Positions 42,901 to 51,979 of a stretch of DNA of 64,000 bases are shown piece after piece. The DNA is taken from assembly GCA_050184415.1 (NCBI GenBank), contig JBFXAJ010000002.1, positions 152,495-216,494 on the forward strand, in the 5' to 3' direction. The notes under the pieces were generated by a model that saw nothing but the letters and a program-made list of their open reading frames with translations, searched no databases and was not told the DNA's origin. The position numbers and the translations under genes are program-made. Each line of letters starts with the position of its first letter. The stretch's first letter is position 1. Source of the stretch: JADLGL01 sp050184415. Its GTDB lineage: Bacteria > Pseudomonadota > Alphaproteobacteria > Rhizobiales > Kaistiaceae.

Positions 42901-45474
42901 GGCGACACGGCGCGGCTCCGCCTCGACCCGCAATATGCCGGCATCGCGCTGATCGCCGTCCTCGACGACCGCCTCATCGACATGCAGATGGTCGAGGTGC
43001 CGGAAGGCGGGACGACGGTCGATCTCCCGATCACGGAGGAATGGGGTCCGGGCGCCTATGTCACGGCCACGCTCTACCGGCCGATGGACCTCCAAGCCGA
43101 CCGGATGCCTGCGCGCTCGCTCGGCCTGACCTGGGCGACCGTCGAACCCGGCGACCGCGACCTCGCCGTCACGATCGACCTGCCGGAAGAGATCCGGCCG
43201 CGCGGTCCGATGGCGATCCCGGTCGCGATCACCAATCTCACGCCCGGCACCGAGGCCTACGTCACGGTGGCGGCCGTCGACCTCGGCATCCTCAACCTGA
43301 CGAACTACCAGCCGCCGCGTCCGGACGACTGGTACTTTGGCCAGCGCCGCCTCGGCACGGAGATCCGCGACCTCTACGGCAACCTCATCGACACCACGCA
43401 GGGCGCACTCGGCGCGCTCCGCTCCGGCGGCGATGGCGGGGCCGTCCGGCTCGGCGCGCCGCCGCCGGTCGAGAAGCTGATCGCGTTCCATTCCGGCGTC
43501 GTCCGGGTGGACGAGAACGGCGAGGCGACCGTCACCTTCGACATGCCCGACTTCAACGGCACCGTCCGCGTGATGGTCCAGGCGTGGTCCGCGGCGGGCG
43601 TCGGCAGCGCGGTCAAGGACGTCTTCGTCCGCGATCCGGTGGTGGTCGTCACTTCGGTGCCGCGCTTCCTCAATGTCGGCGACACCTCGCGAATTCTCGT
43701 CGAGGTCAACAATATCAGCGGACCGGCGGGCAACTACCGGCTGACGGTCGAGGCCGACCAGGGCCTCGCCCTCGGCGTCACGTCCTTCGACCTCACCTTG
43801 GCGGAGCAGCAGCGGATGACGCTCGTCGTGCCGCTCGAAGGCGTGCTGGTCGGCGACCATCAGGTCCGCCTGGCGCTGGTGATGCCCGACGGCCAGTCGC
43901 TGCCGAAGGACTTCATCCTCGGCGTGCGGCCGCCCGGACTGCCGATGACCCAGCGCAACCTCGTCGAGATCCCGGCGGGCGGAACGCTGACACTCGACGC
44001 CACGGCCTTTGCGGGCTTCGTGCCGAGCACGGCGGAGCTCACGATCTCGGCCGGCGCCGCAGCCCGTCTCGACGTCGCCGGCGTCCTCGCCTCGCTCGAC
44101 CGCTATCCCTATGGCTGCGTCGAGCAGACGGCGAGCCGGGCGATGCCGCTCCTCTATCTCAACGAGGTCGCGGCCGCGATCGGCGTCGCCTCCGACACCG
44201 GCGTCGAGCAGCGCATCCGCGATGCGATCGGCTCGGTCCTCGCCAAGCAGACCGCGTCCGGCGCCTTCGGCCTCTGGGGGCCGTATGACGACGGCGACCT
44301 CTGGCTCAACGCCTATGTCATGGACTTCCTGGTCCGCGCCGAGGCGGCGGGCTTCGACGTGCCGGAATTGCAGCTGCGGATCGGGCTCGACGCGCTGTCG
44401 AACGCGATCGCCTATGCGCCGGACTTCACCAATGCCGGCGAGGACGTCGCCTACGCGCTGTATGTCCTCGCTAGCGCCGGCCGGGCCTCGATCGGCGACC
44501 TTCGCTACTATTTCGAAGGCAAGCTGACCGCGTTCCGGACGCCGCTCGCCCGGGCCCAGCTCGGGGCCGCGCTTGCCCTTTACGGCGATGGCGTCCGCGC
44601 CCAGCGCGCCTTCGACTCGGCGCTCTCGCTCCTCCCTGAGTGGATCGATGCGCCGACCTGGTGGCGGCCGGACTATGGCTCGGCCCTTCGCGACATCGCG
44701 GCGGTGCTGGCGCTGGGGGTCCAGGCCGGCGTCAACATCGACGACCGCGCCCTGGCCGACCGCATCGCCAGCATCCGCGACAATCGCCGGTGGACGAGCA
44801 CGCAGGAAGACGCCTGGACGCTGATGGCGGCAGCCGCCCTCATCGACCAGGCAACGTCCGCCCCGCTCCTTCTCGACGGTACGCCGATGGCGGGGCCGCT
44901 GTTCCGGAGCTACACCGACGACGCCCTCGCCGGCGCGCCGGTGACGATCGAGAACACCGGCGCCGAGGCCGTCGAGGCCGCGCTGACGGTGATCGGCATC
45001 CCGGTCGAGCAGCCCGCGGCCGGCGGCAATGGCTACACCATCGAGCGCACCTACTACCTGCGCGATGGCACGCTCGCCGATCCGACCACCGTGGCGCAGA
45101 ACGACCGCTTCGTGGTGGTGCTCACGGTGACGGCCGATCAATCCCGCCAGGCCGACCTCCTCGTGGTCGACCCGCTGCCGGCGGGCTTCGAGATCGAGAA
45201 CCCGAACCTCTCGCTCTCGGGCGACGTCAGCCGCTACCCCTGGCTCGAAGCCGAGCAGTACATCGACCACACCGAGGCGCGGACCGACCGCTACGTCGCG
45301 GCCGTCACCCGCTTCAGCTCGGACCCGTCGCGCTTCTCGGTCGCCTATACCGTGCGCGCAGTGTCGCCCGGCGTGTTCATCCACCCGGGCGCCATCGTGG
45401 AGGAGATGTACTACCCCGAGCGCCGGGCCAACACGGCCGCCGGCACGGTCGAAGTCGTCGGCCCGACGCAATAG
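39985..45474 (+). CDS. PAN-domain alpha-2-macroglobulin family protein
   Basis: This 1829-residue periplasmic protein has a signal peptide (ending AIPASAQ), a PAN/apple-like domain with paired cysteines (CETACLNDNRCRAFTF and GWCFLK at about 54-80), macroglobulin-type beta domains and the thioester motif GCVEQT with Cys1378 and Gln1381. In E. coli the equivalent protein traps intruding proteases and is paired with PBP1C. Here no lipobox is visible, so the protein is probably soluble or held by the PAN domain rather than a lipid anchor. A PBP1C gene follows after 469 bp. The start is the ATG at 39985. Confidence 0.93.
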   Translation: MRATLRAVLGAVVGICLAATAAIPASAQEDILRRLIVTENADYTGFDYETLRGVDQGACETACLNDNRCRAFTFNTAAGWCFLKNDFGALTLAQGAIAGRVVNQAPLTDTLQRQRIAELDFVATDYIDIAQALATSLDNLFAAGTRSNGELIRAANAARNAGNPTQAASLFGAALAIADEDPKVWLEFARANLARTGNNFDERTQLRDRALGGAINAYLRAEDDTTRAAALVAIGDAMILRQQQRVAIKALRASLALRDDSSVADHLARLVAEFGFRIISHRVDADTNEPRICLVFSDPIPAAMPNIADYVTVTGGTGLAIEPESTQICVDGVQHGGTYRIQARAGLPAADGEVLANTVALEVFVPDRGAWVGFAGTAYVLPAGPQPTIPIQSINTPTAEVEIYRIGDRSLVFALREGIFLSALEQYRAEEIANTYGERIWTGTLEIDTALNEMVTTAIPVEDALGDQEPGVYVITARLPNTEQDYWEPEATQWFVISDLGLTALTATDGIHAIIRSLGTALPIEGVTVRLMARNNEVLGEATTDANGYVRFAPGLARGTGGLSPQLIVADTGEGDYAFLDLTRTAFDLTDRGVEGRPAPLAVDAYFTTERGVYRPGETVYATALVRDSRAMAIEGLPLTVVVERPDGVENARAVLNDEGLGGYVYELALRPDAMRGSWRLRLYTDPEDVPIAELSFLVEDFEPERLAFELTTDATAFDLFGPTEIDLAARYLYGATAPNLTASGDISIRATNTAPGFNGYVFGRDDDPFERILEPIADAPVTDERGNTVVTVYLPEVPATTRLLEAEAIIRLTDTSGRAVERRLALPVTPDGPRIGIRPLNGYDVAEGATAEFDVIAISPEFERTAIEGASWTLSRVQRTYQWYSTSGIWRWESVTTTQRIDAGTIDIGTGAPARIAVPVDWGRYRLEVTSTGDNPTSSSVEFWAGWYVADAGTDTPDVLEVALDQPSYRLGDTARLRLDPQYAGIALIAVLDDRLIDMQMVEVPEGGTTVDLPITEEWGPGAYVTATLYRPMDLQADRMPARSLGLTWATVEPGDRDLAVTIDLPEEIRPRGPMAIPVAITNLTPGTEAYVTVAAVDLGILNLTNYQPPRPDDWYFGQRRLGTEIRDLYGNLIDTTQGALGALRSGGDGGAVRLGAPPPVEKLIAFHSGVVRVDENGEATVTFDMPDFNGTVRVMVQAWSAAGVGSAVKDVFVRDPVVVVTSVPRFLNVGDTSRILVEVNNISGPAGNYRLTVEADQGLALGVTSFDLTLAEQQRMTLVVPLEGVLVGDHQVRLALVMPDGQSLPKDFILGVRPPGLPMTQRNLVEIPAGGTLTLDATAFAGFVPSTAELTISAGAAARLDVAGVLASLDRYPYGCVEQTASRAMPLLYLNEVAAAIGVASDTGVEQRIRDAIGSVLAKQTASGAFGLWGPYDDGDLWLNAYVMDFLVRAEAAGFDVPELQLRIGLDALSNAIAYAPDFTNAGEDVAYALYVLASAGRASIGDLRYYFEGKLTAFRTPLARAQLGAALALYGDGVRAQRAFDSALSLLPEWIDAPTWWRPDYGSALRDIAAVLALGVQAGVNIDDRALADRIASIRDNRRWTSTQEDAWTLMAAAALIDQATSAPLLLDGTPMAGPLFRSYTDDALAGAPVTIENTGAEAVEAALTVIGIPVEQPAAGGNGYTIERTYYLRDGTLADPTTVAQNDRFVVVLTVTADQSRQADLLVVDPLPAGFEIENPNLSLSGDVSRYPWLEAEQYIDHTEARTDRYVAAVTRFSSDPSRFSVAYTVRAVSPGVFIHPGAIVEEMYYPERRANTAAGTVEVVGPTQ

Positions 45475-45521
45475 GCCGGGGGCAAGGAGTGCCGAACGTG
45501 GTTTGCGGCACAACAGATGGG

Positions 45522-45905
45522 GCGGTCTCCCCCTTTGCGGCGGAGACCGCGGACCATCGGCGACACTCCTCTTCACCTCTCCCCGACGGGGAGAGGTGCG
45601 ATCGAAATGCGAAGCAGATCGATCCGGGTGAGGGGAGACAGACCTCGAGGCCGGAACCCCCTAACCCGATCCGTCGCTTGCGCGACGGCTCGACCTCTCC
45701 CCGCTGGGGAGAGGTGGGAGACTCTCGACGCGTCCCTGCGTTGCGCCACGGTCCCCAAGGGGGGAGGCAGGGAGTCCGGGATCAGCTCCCGGTACCCCCT
45801 GTCAGCACAGACCCGAGCTGGGCTTCCTTCTCCCCCCTTGCGGGGGAGACCGCGGAGCTTGGGCCGAAGGCCCCAGCGGAGCGCGTGGGGGGTGATCGGC
45901 CCCGC
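45522..45905. repeat. Cluster of palindromic intergenic repeats
   Basis: The gap between the macroglobulin gene and pbpC holds several inverted repeats: GCGGTCTCC/GGAGACCGC (45522-45550), a 25-bp palindrome CACCTCTCCCCG-A-CGGGGAGAGGTG (45574-45598), CCGTCGC/GCGACGG (45671-45688), ACCTCTCCCC/GGGGAGAGGT (45693-45715) and TCTCCCCC/GGGGGAGA (45829-45849). The CTCCCC-GGGGAG theme is that of dispersed palindromic elements found between genes in rhizobia-related genomes. No open frame in the 469 bp looks coding. Confidence 0.8.
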
Positions 45906-45943
45906 CATTCATCGCGACGGGCGAGACATCCGTCCGTCCTGCC

Positions 45944-48049
45944 ATGACCCACAACCACCTCGAGCGCCGCTGGCTCGTCGCGTTCTTCTCCCTGTGGGGA
46001 CTCGGCACGACCATCGGCTTCGCCGCGCTCGTCCTCTTCGCCACCATCCAGTCAATCCGCGCCGAGCTCCCGCGGATCCCGCATCCCGAGATGGTCGCGA
46101 CCTCGTCGATCGTCGTCGATCGCAACGGCCTCCTGCTGCGGCCCTTCACCATCGGCGACGGGCGCTGGCGGCTGCCGGCGACCGCCGGGGAAGTCGACCC
46201 GCTCTTCTTCGAGATGCTGTTCGCCTATGAGGACCGCCGCTTCGAGGAGCACAATGGCGTCGACTGGCCAGCGCTCGGCCGCGCGGCGATCCAGTTCGCG
46301 CGGAATGGCGGCATCGTCTCCGGCGCTTCGACCATCACCATGCAGGTCGCGCGGCTCCTCGACGGCAGCGACACCAGGAGCCTGTCCGGAAAGCTCCGGC
46401 AGATCGTCTTCGCCCGCGAGATCGAAAGCCGGCTGACCAAGGACGAGATCATCCAGCTCTACCTGACGCTGGCGCCCTATGGCGGCAATCTCGAAGGGAT
46501 CCGCGCCGCGACCCTGGCCTATTTCGGCAAGGAGCCCGCGCGGCTCACGCCGGCCGAGGCGGCGCTCCTCGTCGCGCTGCCACAGTCCCCCGAGGCGCGG
46601 CGGCCCGACCGCGATCCCGTCGCGGCGCAGGCGGCACGCGATCGCGTCCTCGACCGCATGGTGCTCGCGGGCGTCGTCTCCCCCGAGGAGGCGGAGATGG
46701 CCAAGACCGAAGCCGTGCCGACCGGCCGGCGGCCGTTCCCGCTCCTCGCGGCGCATCTCGCCGAGGCAGCGGTCCTCGCCAACCCGCGCGAGACGGTGCA
46801 CCGGCTCACCATCGACCGGTCCGCGCAAATGGCGCTGGAGCGGCTCGCAGCCGATCGCGCCCTGCCGCTCGGCAGCAACATCTCGGTCGCCATCGTGGTC
46901 GCCGACCATCGCACCGGCCAGATCCTCGCCTCCGTCGGCTCGGCCGGCCTCCTCGACAACGACCGCGAAGGTTTTGTCGACATGACGCGGGCGATCCGCT
47001 CGCCGGGGTCGACGCTCAAGCCGTTCATCTACGGCCTCGCCTTCGAGCTCGGCCTCGCGCTCCCGGAAAGCCTGATCGAGGACCGGCCCACCGGCTTCGG
47101 CGAGTACGCACCCGTTAATTTCGACGGCTTCTATCGCGGTACGGTGACGATCCGCGAGGCGCTGGTCCAGTCGCTCAACGTGCCCGCGGTCATTGTGCTT
47201 GATGCCGTCGGCCCGGCCCAGCTCGTGGCGCGCCTCCGCCGCGCCGGTGCTGCGCCCGTCCTGCCGGAGCTGTCATCGCCGGGCCTTGCGATCGGCCTCG
47301 GCGGCGTCGGCATCAGCCTCCGCGACCTCGTCGGCGCCTACGCCGCGATCGCCAATCGCGGCCTCGCGGTGCCGCTGATCGACGGCGTGACGCCGCCCGC
47401 CCCGATCCCGACGTCGAACATCGTGCTGGACGACACCGCTGCCTGGTACGTAACCGACATCCTCGCCGGCGTCCTGCCGCCGTCCAACGGCTCGCCCGGG
47501 CGCATCGCCTACAAGACCGGCACGTCCTACGGCTATCGCGACGCCTGGGCGATCGGCTTCGAGGGCCGCTATGTCGTCGGCGTCTGGGTAGGCCGTCCCG
47601 ACGGGGCGCCGATCCCCGGCCTGTCGGGCATCGGCGCCGCGGCGCCGATCCTGTTCGAGGCGTTCGACCGCCTCGGCGGGCGGATCGAGCCGCTGCCGCT
47701 CGCTCCGGCCGGGGCGGTGGCGATGGCGACGGCCGACCTGCCGGAGCCGCTCCGCCGCTTCCGCCACCAGCAGCCCAATATCGTAGCGCGCGATCCGGCG
47801 CCCGAGATCACCTTCCCGCCGGACGGCGTGAACGTCGATCTCGGCCTCCGCTCCGGCTCCGGCGCGCCGCTCGTCATCGAGGTCCGCAACGGCGCGCCGC
47901 CCTTCACCTTCCTCGCGAATGGCCTCCCGATCGGCCGCGCCGATTTCGCCCGGCAGGAGACCTATGACGCGGGCGAGCCGGGATTCGTCACGCTCGCGGT
48001 GATCGACGGCAACGGCCGTTCCGATCGGGTGACGGTGTTTTTGGAGTAA
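45944..48049 (+). CDS. pbpC: Penicillin-binding protein 1C
   Basis: This 701-residue bifunctional PBP has an N-terminal membrane helix, a glycosyltransferase domain (EDRRFEEHNGVDW with catalytic Glu96, then SGASTITMQVARLL), a transpeptidase domain with SPGSTLKPF (Ser356 and Lys359), VQSLN and KTGTSYGYRDAW, and a C-terminal BiPBP-type domain (about 610-701). PBP1C is the usual partner of bacterial alpha-2-macroglobulins, which fits the upstream gene. Confidence 0.95.
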   Translation: MTHNHLERRWLVAFFSLWGLGTTIGFAALVLFATIQSIRAELPRIPHPEMVATSSIVVDRNGLLLRPFTIGDGRWRLPATAGEVDPLFFEMLFAYEDRRFEEHNGVDWPALGRAAIQFARNGGIVSGASTITMQVARLLDGSDTRSLSGKLRQIVFAREIESRLTKDEIIQLYLTLAPYGGNLEGIRAATLAYFGKEPARLTPAEAALLVALPQSPEARRPDRDPVAAQAARDRVLDRMVLAGVVSPEEAEMAKTEAVPTGRRPFPLLAAHLAEAAVLANPRETVHRLTIDRSAQMALERLAADRALPLGSNISVAIVVADHRTGQILASVGSAGLLDNDREGFVDMTRAIRSPGSTLKPFIYGLAFELGLALPESLIEDRPTGFGEYAPVNFDGFYRGTVTIREALVQSLNVPAVIVLDAVGPAQLVARLRRAGAAPVLPELSSPGLAIGLGGVGISLRDLVGAYAAIANRGLAVPLIDGVTPPAPIPTSNIVLDDTAAWYVTDILAGVLPPSNGSPGRIAYKTGTSYGYRDAWAIGFEGRYVVGVWVGRPDGAPIPGLSGIGAAAPILFEAFDRLGGRIEPLPLAPAGAVAMATADLPEPLRRFRHQQPNIVARDPAPEITFPPDGVNVDLGLRSGSGAPLVIEVRNGAPPFTFLANGLPIGRADFARQETYDAGEPGFVTLAVIDGNGRSDRVTVFLE

Positions 48050-48148
48050 CGGTCTACCGCACGAAGCATCGCGACTCGGCTATTCTTCCGACCGTCGCCG
48101 CGGCACCGTTCAAGGCGCGCGGGCGACTTGGGCATTCGGGAGGCCGCC

Positions 48149-48556
48149 ATGGATTTCGCCGTCAACTACCTTGCCGTTCTCGTCGCGACCGTCGCAGCCG
48201 CGATCGTTTCCGCCGCGTGGTATTCCTTCATCTTCGCGGGCGCGGTGAATGCGCTCCGGGCCGGTGACGCCACCATTGCCGGCCGGACGCCGGGGCCGCC
48301 GCTGATCCTCCTGTCGGTCATTGCGAACCTCGTCGCCGCGTTCATCCTCGCGGTCTTCCTCGAAACGCTGTTCGGCACCCCCACGATCGGCAACGGGCTC
48401 TTGGTCGCGGCGCTGGCATGGCTGGGTTTCTCGGCGACCACGATGACCGTCATCCAGACCTTTGGCTACCGCGCGCCGGGCTTCCTCCTGGTCGACGGGC
48501 TGCAGTGGCTGCTCGTGCTGCTCGTGCTGGGCGCAATCATCGGCGCCTTTGGCTAG
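48149..48556 (+). CDS. DUF1761 family membrane protein
   Basis: This 135-residue protein has four membrane helices (about 7-28, 58-78, 87-105 and 112-133) and the DUF1761 marks VNYLAVLVATVAAAIVSAAWYSFIF and TVIQTFGYR. Function unknown. The ATG at 48149 has GGGAGG upstream. It ends before a hairpin shared with the convergent csaA. Confidence 0.85.
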   Translation: MDFAVNYLAVLVATVAAAIVSAAWYSFIFAGAVNALRAGDATIAGRTPGPPLILLSVIANLVAAFILAVFLETLFGTPTIGNGLLVAALAWLGFSATTMTVIQTFGYRAPGFLLVDGLQWLLVLLVLGAIIGAFG

Positions 48557-48617
48557 CTGCGAGCCGGAGGGACGTCCACGTCCTCCGAAGAGGGGGGTGG
48601 GAATGACCAACAACACC

Positions 48618-48647
48618 CTCCTCCCCGGCTCGAAGGCCGGGGAGGAG
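48618..48647. terminator. Hairpin between convergent DUF1761 and csaA genes
   Basis: CTCCTCCCCGGC (48618-48629) pairs perfectly with GCCGGGGAGGAG (48636-48647) around a 6-nt loop. There is no T run in either direction, so termination would be weak; it may instead be one of the dispersed palindromes of this genome. Confidence 0.5.
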
Positions 48648-48704
48648 CTTGTGGATCGATTTCCCGCACGACCGTCGCCGAGCAAAAGGCGAGTTCGAAC
48701 GGGC

Positions 48705-49043
48705 CTAGAGCAGCTTCGTGCCAAGCGGAACATCGCGGTCGGGCACACAGAGCACGACCCGGCCGTCCGCATCGTGGAAGCCGGTGACGAGGCACTCCGA
48801 CATGATCGGCCCGATCTGCTTCGGCGGAAAGTTGACGACCGCGACGACGAGCCGGCCGATCAGCGTTTCCGGCACGTAGTGGTCGGTGATCTGCGCACTC
48901 GATTTGCGCACCCCGATCTCGGGTCCGAAATCGACATTGAGGATGAATGCCGGCTTGCGCGCCGCCGGGAAGATCCGGACTTCCACGATCCGGCCGACCC
49001 GGAGCTCGACCCTGGCGAAGTCCTCCCGGCCGATCTCGTCCAT
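48705..49043 (-). CDS. csaA: tRNA-binding protein CsaA
   Basis: This 112-residue OB-fold protein has the CsaA/Trbp111-type core: VELRVGRIVEVRIFPAARKPAFILNVDFG-like opening, SSAQITDHY near 48-56, and VVNFPPKQIGPIMSECLVTG near 70-88. The family binds tRNA and has been described as a chaperone. It is encoded 8 bp after fmt and is the last gene of the def-fmt-csaA unit. Confidence 0.92.
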   Translation of the reverse strand: MDEIGREDFARVELRVGRIVEVRIFPAARKPAFILNVDFGPEIGVRKSSAQITDHYVPETLIGRLVVAVVNFPPKQIGPIMSECLVTGFHDADGRVVLCVPDRDVPLGTKLL

Positions 49044-49051
49044 GGCCAACC

Positions 49052-49984
49052 CTAGCTCAGCGTCGTTCCCGCCGGCATCGCCGCCCCGCGAAGGAAGGCG
49101 TCCGCTGCGACCGGCTTGCCTCCGGCGCGCTGGAGCTCGACGAGGCGGACCGCGCCGTCGCCGGTCGCCACGGTGAGATTGCCGTCGAGCACCATCCCCG
49201 CGGCGCCACGTCCCTCGACCCGCATCGACCGCAGCACCTTCACCCGTTCCATCTTGCCGCCGATCGGCATCACCGTCCACGCCCCCGCGAAGGGCGACAG
49301 TCCGCGGATATGGTTGTGGACCTCCGCGGCGGGACGGCTCCAGTCGATCCGGGTCTCGGCCTTGTCGATCTTGGCGGCGTAGGTGACGCCCTCCTCGGAC
49401 TGCTGCGACAGAGTCAGCGACCCCCGCTCGATCGCGCCGAGGGCGCGGACCATGAGGTCGGCGCCGAGGCGCGCCAGGCGGTCGTGGAGATCGCCGGTCG
49501 TCATGTCGGGGCCGATTGCGATGCGCTCGGCCATCGCCACCGGACCGGTGTCGAGCCCGGCCTCCATCCGCATCACCATGACGCCGGTCTCCGAATCGCC
49601 GGCCATGATCGCGCGGTGGATCGGCGCCGCGCCGCGCCAGCGCGGCAGGAGCGAGGCGTGGACGTTGAACGCGCCGAGCGCCGGCGCATCGAGGATTGGT
49701 TGCGGCAGGATCAGCCCATAGGCAATGACCACCGCGACGTCCGCGCCGAGCGACGCGAAGCGCTCCTGCTCCTCGGCGCTGCGAAGCGATCTTGGCGTGA
49801 AGACCGGGATAAGAAAACCCTCGGCGAGGGTCTGGACCGGCGACGGCCTGTCCGCCATGCCACGCCCCGCCGGCCGCGGCGGCTGGGTGTAGACGGCCAC
49901 TACCTCATGGCCTTGCCCGACGATCTCGGCCAGCGTCGGGACGGAGAAGTTCGGCGTTCCCATGAAGACGATGCGGAGGGTCAT
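49052..49984 (-). CDS. fmt: Methionyl-tRNA formyltransferase
   Basis: This 310-residue enzyme formylates initiator Met-tRNA using 10-formyl-tetrahydrofolate. It has RIVFMGTPNFSVPTL at the start, the catalytic FNVHASLLPRWRGAAPIHRAI (about 106-126) with its Asn, His and the following TGVMVMRMEAGLDTG segment, and a C-terminal OB-like domain. The ATG at 49984 is chosen to match the family N-terminus MTLRIVFMGTP. It lies 116 bp after def. Confidence 0.96.
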   Translation of the reverse strand: MTLRIVFMGTPNFSVPTLAEIVGQGHEVVAVYTQPPRPAGRGMADRPSPVQTLAEGFLIPVFTPRSLRSAEEQERFASLGADVAVVIAYGLILPQPILDAPALGAFNVHASLLPRWRGAAPIHRAIMAGDSETGVMVMRMEAGLDTGPVAMAERIAIGPDMTTGDLHDRLARLGADLMVRALGAIERGSLTLSQQSEEGVTYAAKIDKAETRIDWSRPAAEVHNHIRGLSPFAGAWTVMPIGGKMERVKVLRSMRVEGRGAAGMVLDGNLTVATGDGAVRLVELQRAGGKPVAADAFLRGAAMPAGTTLS

Positions 49985-50100
49985 GGGACAGGCCTTTCCG
50001 ACCGACAGTCGGCCAAACTCGGAGCAAGAGAGGATCGTCACCCCGGTGACGGAAAAAGATCGATCGTTGTCTGCGGCGGCGGCAGCAAACTAAGAAGGCA

Positions 50101-50643
50101 CTAGAACGTCGGCTTGACGCCGGTCTTCGCCGCCTTCTGGAACTTCTTCACGACCATGTCCCGCTTCAGCTTCGAGATGTGGTCGATGAACAGCTTGCCG
50201 TCGAGATGGTCGACCTCGTGCTGGACGCAGACCGCCAGCAAGCCTTCGGCCTCGCGCTCCTGCCGCTTGCCGTCCTTGTCGGTGTACGCGAAGCGGATCT
50301 TCGCCGGGCGTTCGACCTCCGCGTAATATTCCGGGATCGAGAGACAGCCCTCCTCGTAGATCCCGCGCTCGTCGGACTTCCAGAGGATCTCGGGGTTGAT
50401 GAGGAACAGCGGGTCCTTCACCGACACCTCGCCCTCGGCGGTCTCCTTGTTGACGACGTCGAGCGTCACGAGGCGGCGCGGCACCCCGACCTGGACCGCG
50501 GCGAGGCCGATGCCGGGGGCGTCGTACATCGTCGCTAGCATCTGCTCCATCAGCCGCTTGAGGTCGTCGTCGATCCGCTCGATCGGCGCGCTCTTCTTGC
50601 GGAGGATCGGGTCGGGGATGCTGATGATTTCGAGGAGAGACAT
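50101..50643 (-). CDS. def: Peptide deformylase
   Basis: This 180-residue metalloenzyme removes the formyl group from nascent proteins. All three motifs are present: GIGLAAVQVG (about 45), EEGCLSIP (about 90) and QHEVDHLDG (about 133) with the metal-binding Cys and two His. It is upstream of fmt, the standard arrangement. Confidence 0.97.
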   Translation of the reverse strand: MSLLEIISIPDPILRKKSAPIERIDDDLKRLMEQMLATMYDAPGIGLAAVQVGVPRRLVTLDVVNKETAEGEVSVKDPLFLINPEILWKSDERGIYEEGCLSIPEYYAEVERPAKIRFAYTDKDGKRQEREAEGLLAVCVQHEVDHLDGKLFIDHISKLKRDMVVKKFQKAAKTGVKPTF

Positions 50644-50759
50644 GGGCGCTCAGATAGGGTGCCGGCAATTGCGGGTCAACGGAAACCCGCCCCGCGGCTC
50701 ACTTCCGGACACCTCGTTCTCCTTTTGATCTCGTGCGGCGAATCGGCTAGCATGCGGCG

Positions 50760-51914
50760 ATGGACCAGATCGTCGTAACCGTCGGCAGCCAGCCGATTTC
50801 GCTCGCCGCCGCATTCGTCGTCGGTCTTCTCGTCGTGGCTGTTGTGGCGGCCTTCGCGTTGGTGCGGCGGTCCGGCGAGCGATCGGCCGTGGTTGCCGCG
50901 GAGGCAGTCACGGCGGCGGAAGCCTCGGAGGCGCGGCTCGCCGAGCTCGCCAAGAGCCAGTCCGAGCTGTCGGCGCGGATGCAGACCATCGCCGAAGTGT
51001 TCGGATCGCGGCAGGCCGAGCTCAACCGCTCCGTCTCGGAGCGGCTCGACGGCCTCGGCCACCGCATCGGGCAGACGGTCGCCGACACGACGCGGCACAC
51101 CAACGAGAACCTGTCCCGCCTCGCCGAGCGCCTCGCGGTCATCGACCGCGCCCAGGCCAACATCACCGAACTGTCGGGGCAGGTCGTGCAGCTCCAGCAG
51201 GTGCTCGCCAACAAGCAGAGCCGCGGCGCGTTCGGCCAGGCGCGCATGGAGGCGATCATCCAGGACGGGTTGCCGCAGGGCAGCTACCGGTTCCAGGCCA
51301 CGCTCAGCAACCGCAACCGGCCGGACTGCGTGGTCTCGTTCCCCAATGGGGCGCCGCAGCTCGTCATCGACGCCAAGTTCCCGCTCGAGGCGTGGAACGC
51401 GCTGAAAGGGGCCGACGGCCCGGTGGCGAAGAAGGCGGCCGAGGCCCAGTTCCGTCGCGACGTCCAGAACCATGTCGGCGCCATTCGCCAGCGCTACTTC
51501 ATCTCCGGCGAGACGCAGGACACCGCGTTCATGTTCGTGCCGTCGGAATCGATCTTCGCCGACATCCATGAGCGCTTCGAGGAGCTGATCCAGTTCGCGC
51601 ACCGGAACCGCGTCGTCATCGTATCGCCGACGCTGCTCCTCCTCTCGATCCAGGTCATCCAGGCGGTGCTGCGCGATACGCGGATCAAGGAGCAGGCCCA
51701 CATCGTGCGCGACGAGGTCGTAAAGCTGCTTGACGATGTCGGCCGGCTCGACGACCGCGTGCGCAAGCTGCACGGCCATTTCACGCAGTCGCTCAAGGAC
51801 GTCGACGACATCGTCGTCTCGACCCGGAAGATCACCACGCGCGGCGAGAAGATCGACGCGCTCGACTTCGGCCAGCCCGGCGCTCAGCCCGAGCTCCGCC
51901 TCGCCGGCGAATAG
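50760..51914 (+). CDS. rmuC: DNA recombination protein RmuC
   Basis: This 384-residue RmuC homologue has an N-terminal membrane helix (about 14-36), a coiled-coil region (about 40-160) and the RmuC nuclease-like core (about 165-350) with IDAKFPLEAWNAL, FMFVPSESIFADIH and VSPTLLLLSIQVI. The family suppresses inversion at short repeats. It is divergent from def. Confidence 0.93.
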   Translation: MDQIVVTVGSQPISLAAAFVVGLLVVAVVAAFALVRRSGERSAVVAAEAVTAAEASEARLAELAKSQSELSARMQTIAEVFGSRQAELNRSVSERLDGLGHRIGQTVADTTRHTNENLSRLAERLAVIDRAQANITELSGQVVQLQQVLANKQSRGAFGQARMEAIIQDGLPQGSYRFQATLSNRNRPDCVVSFPNGAPQLVIDAKFPLEAWNALKGADGPVAKKAAEAQFRRDVQNHVGAIRQRYFISGETQDTAFMFVPSESIFADIHERFEELIQFAHRNRVVIVSPTLLLLSIQVIQAVLRDTRIKEQAHIVRDEVVKLLDDVGRLDDRVRKLHGHFTQSLKDVDDIVVSTRKITTRGEKIDALDFGQPGAQPELRLAGE

Positions 51915-51979
51915 CGCCTTCGCAGCAGCCGTTCGGACGGGCGCGTTGTCCGCACGCCCCGCCGGTGCGAGAAACGCCC

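Noticed and set aside
41674..45576. A very long open frame on the minus strand opposite the macroglobulin gene.
   Set aside because: It is a shadow caused by high GC and strong third-position bias; its translation is Arg/Asp-rich without domains, while the plus strand has clear motifs.
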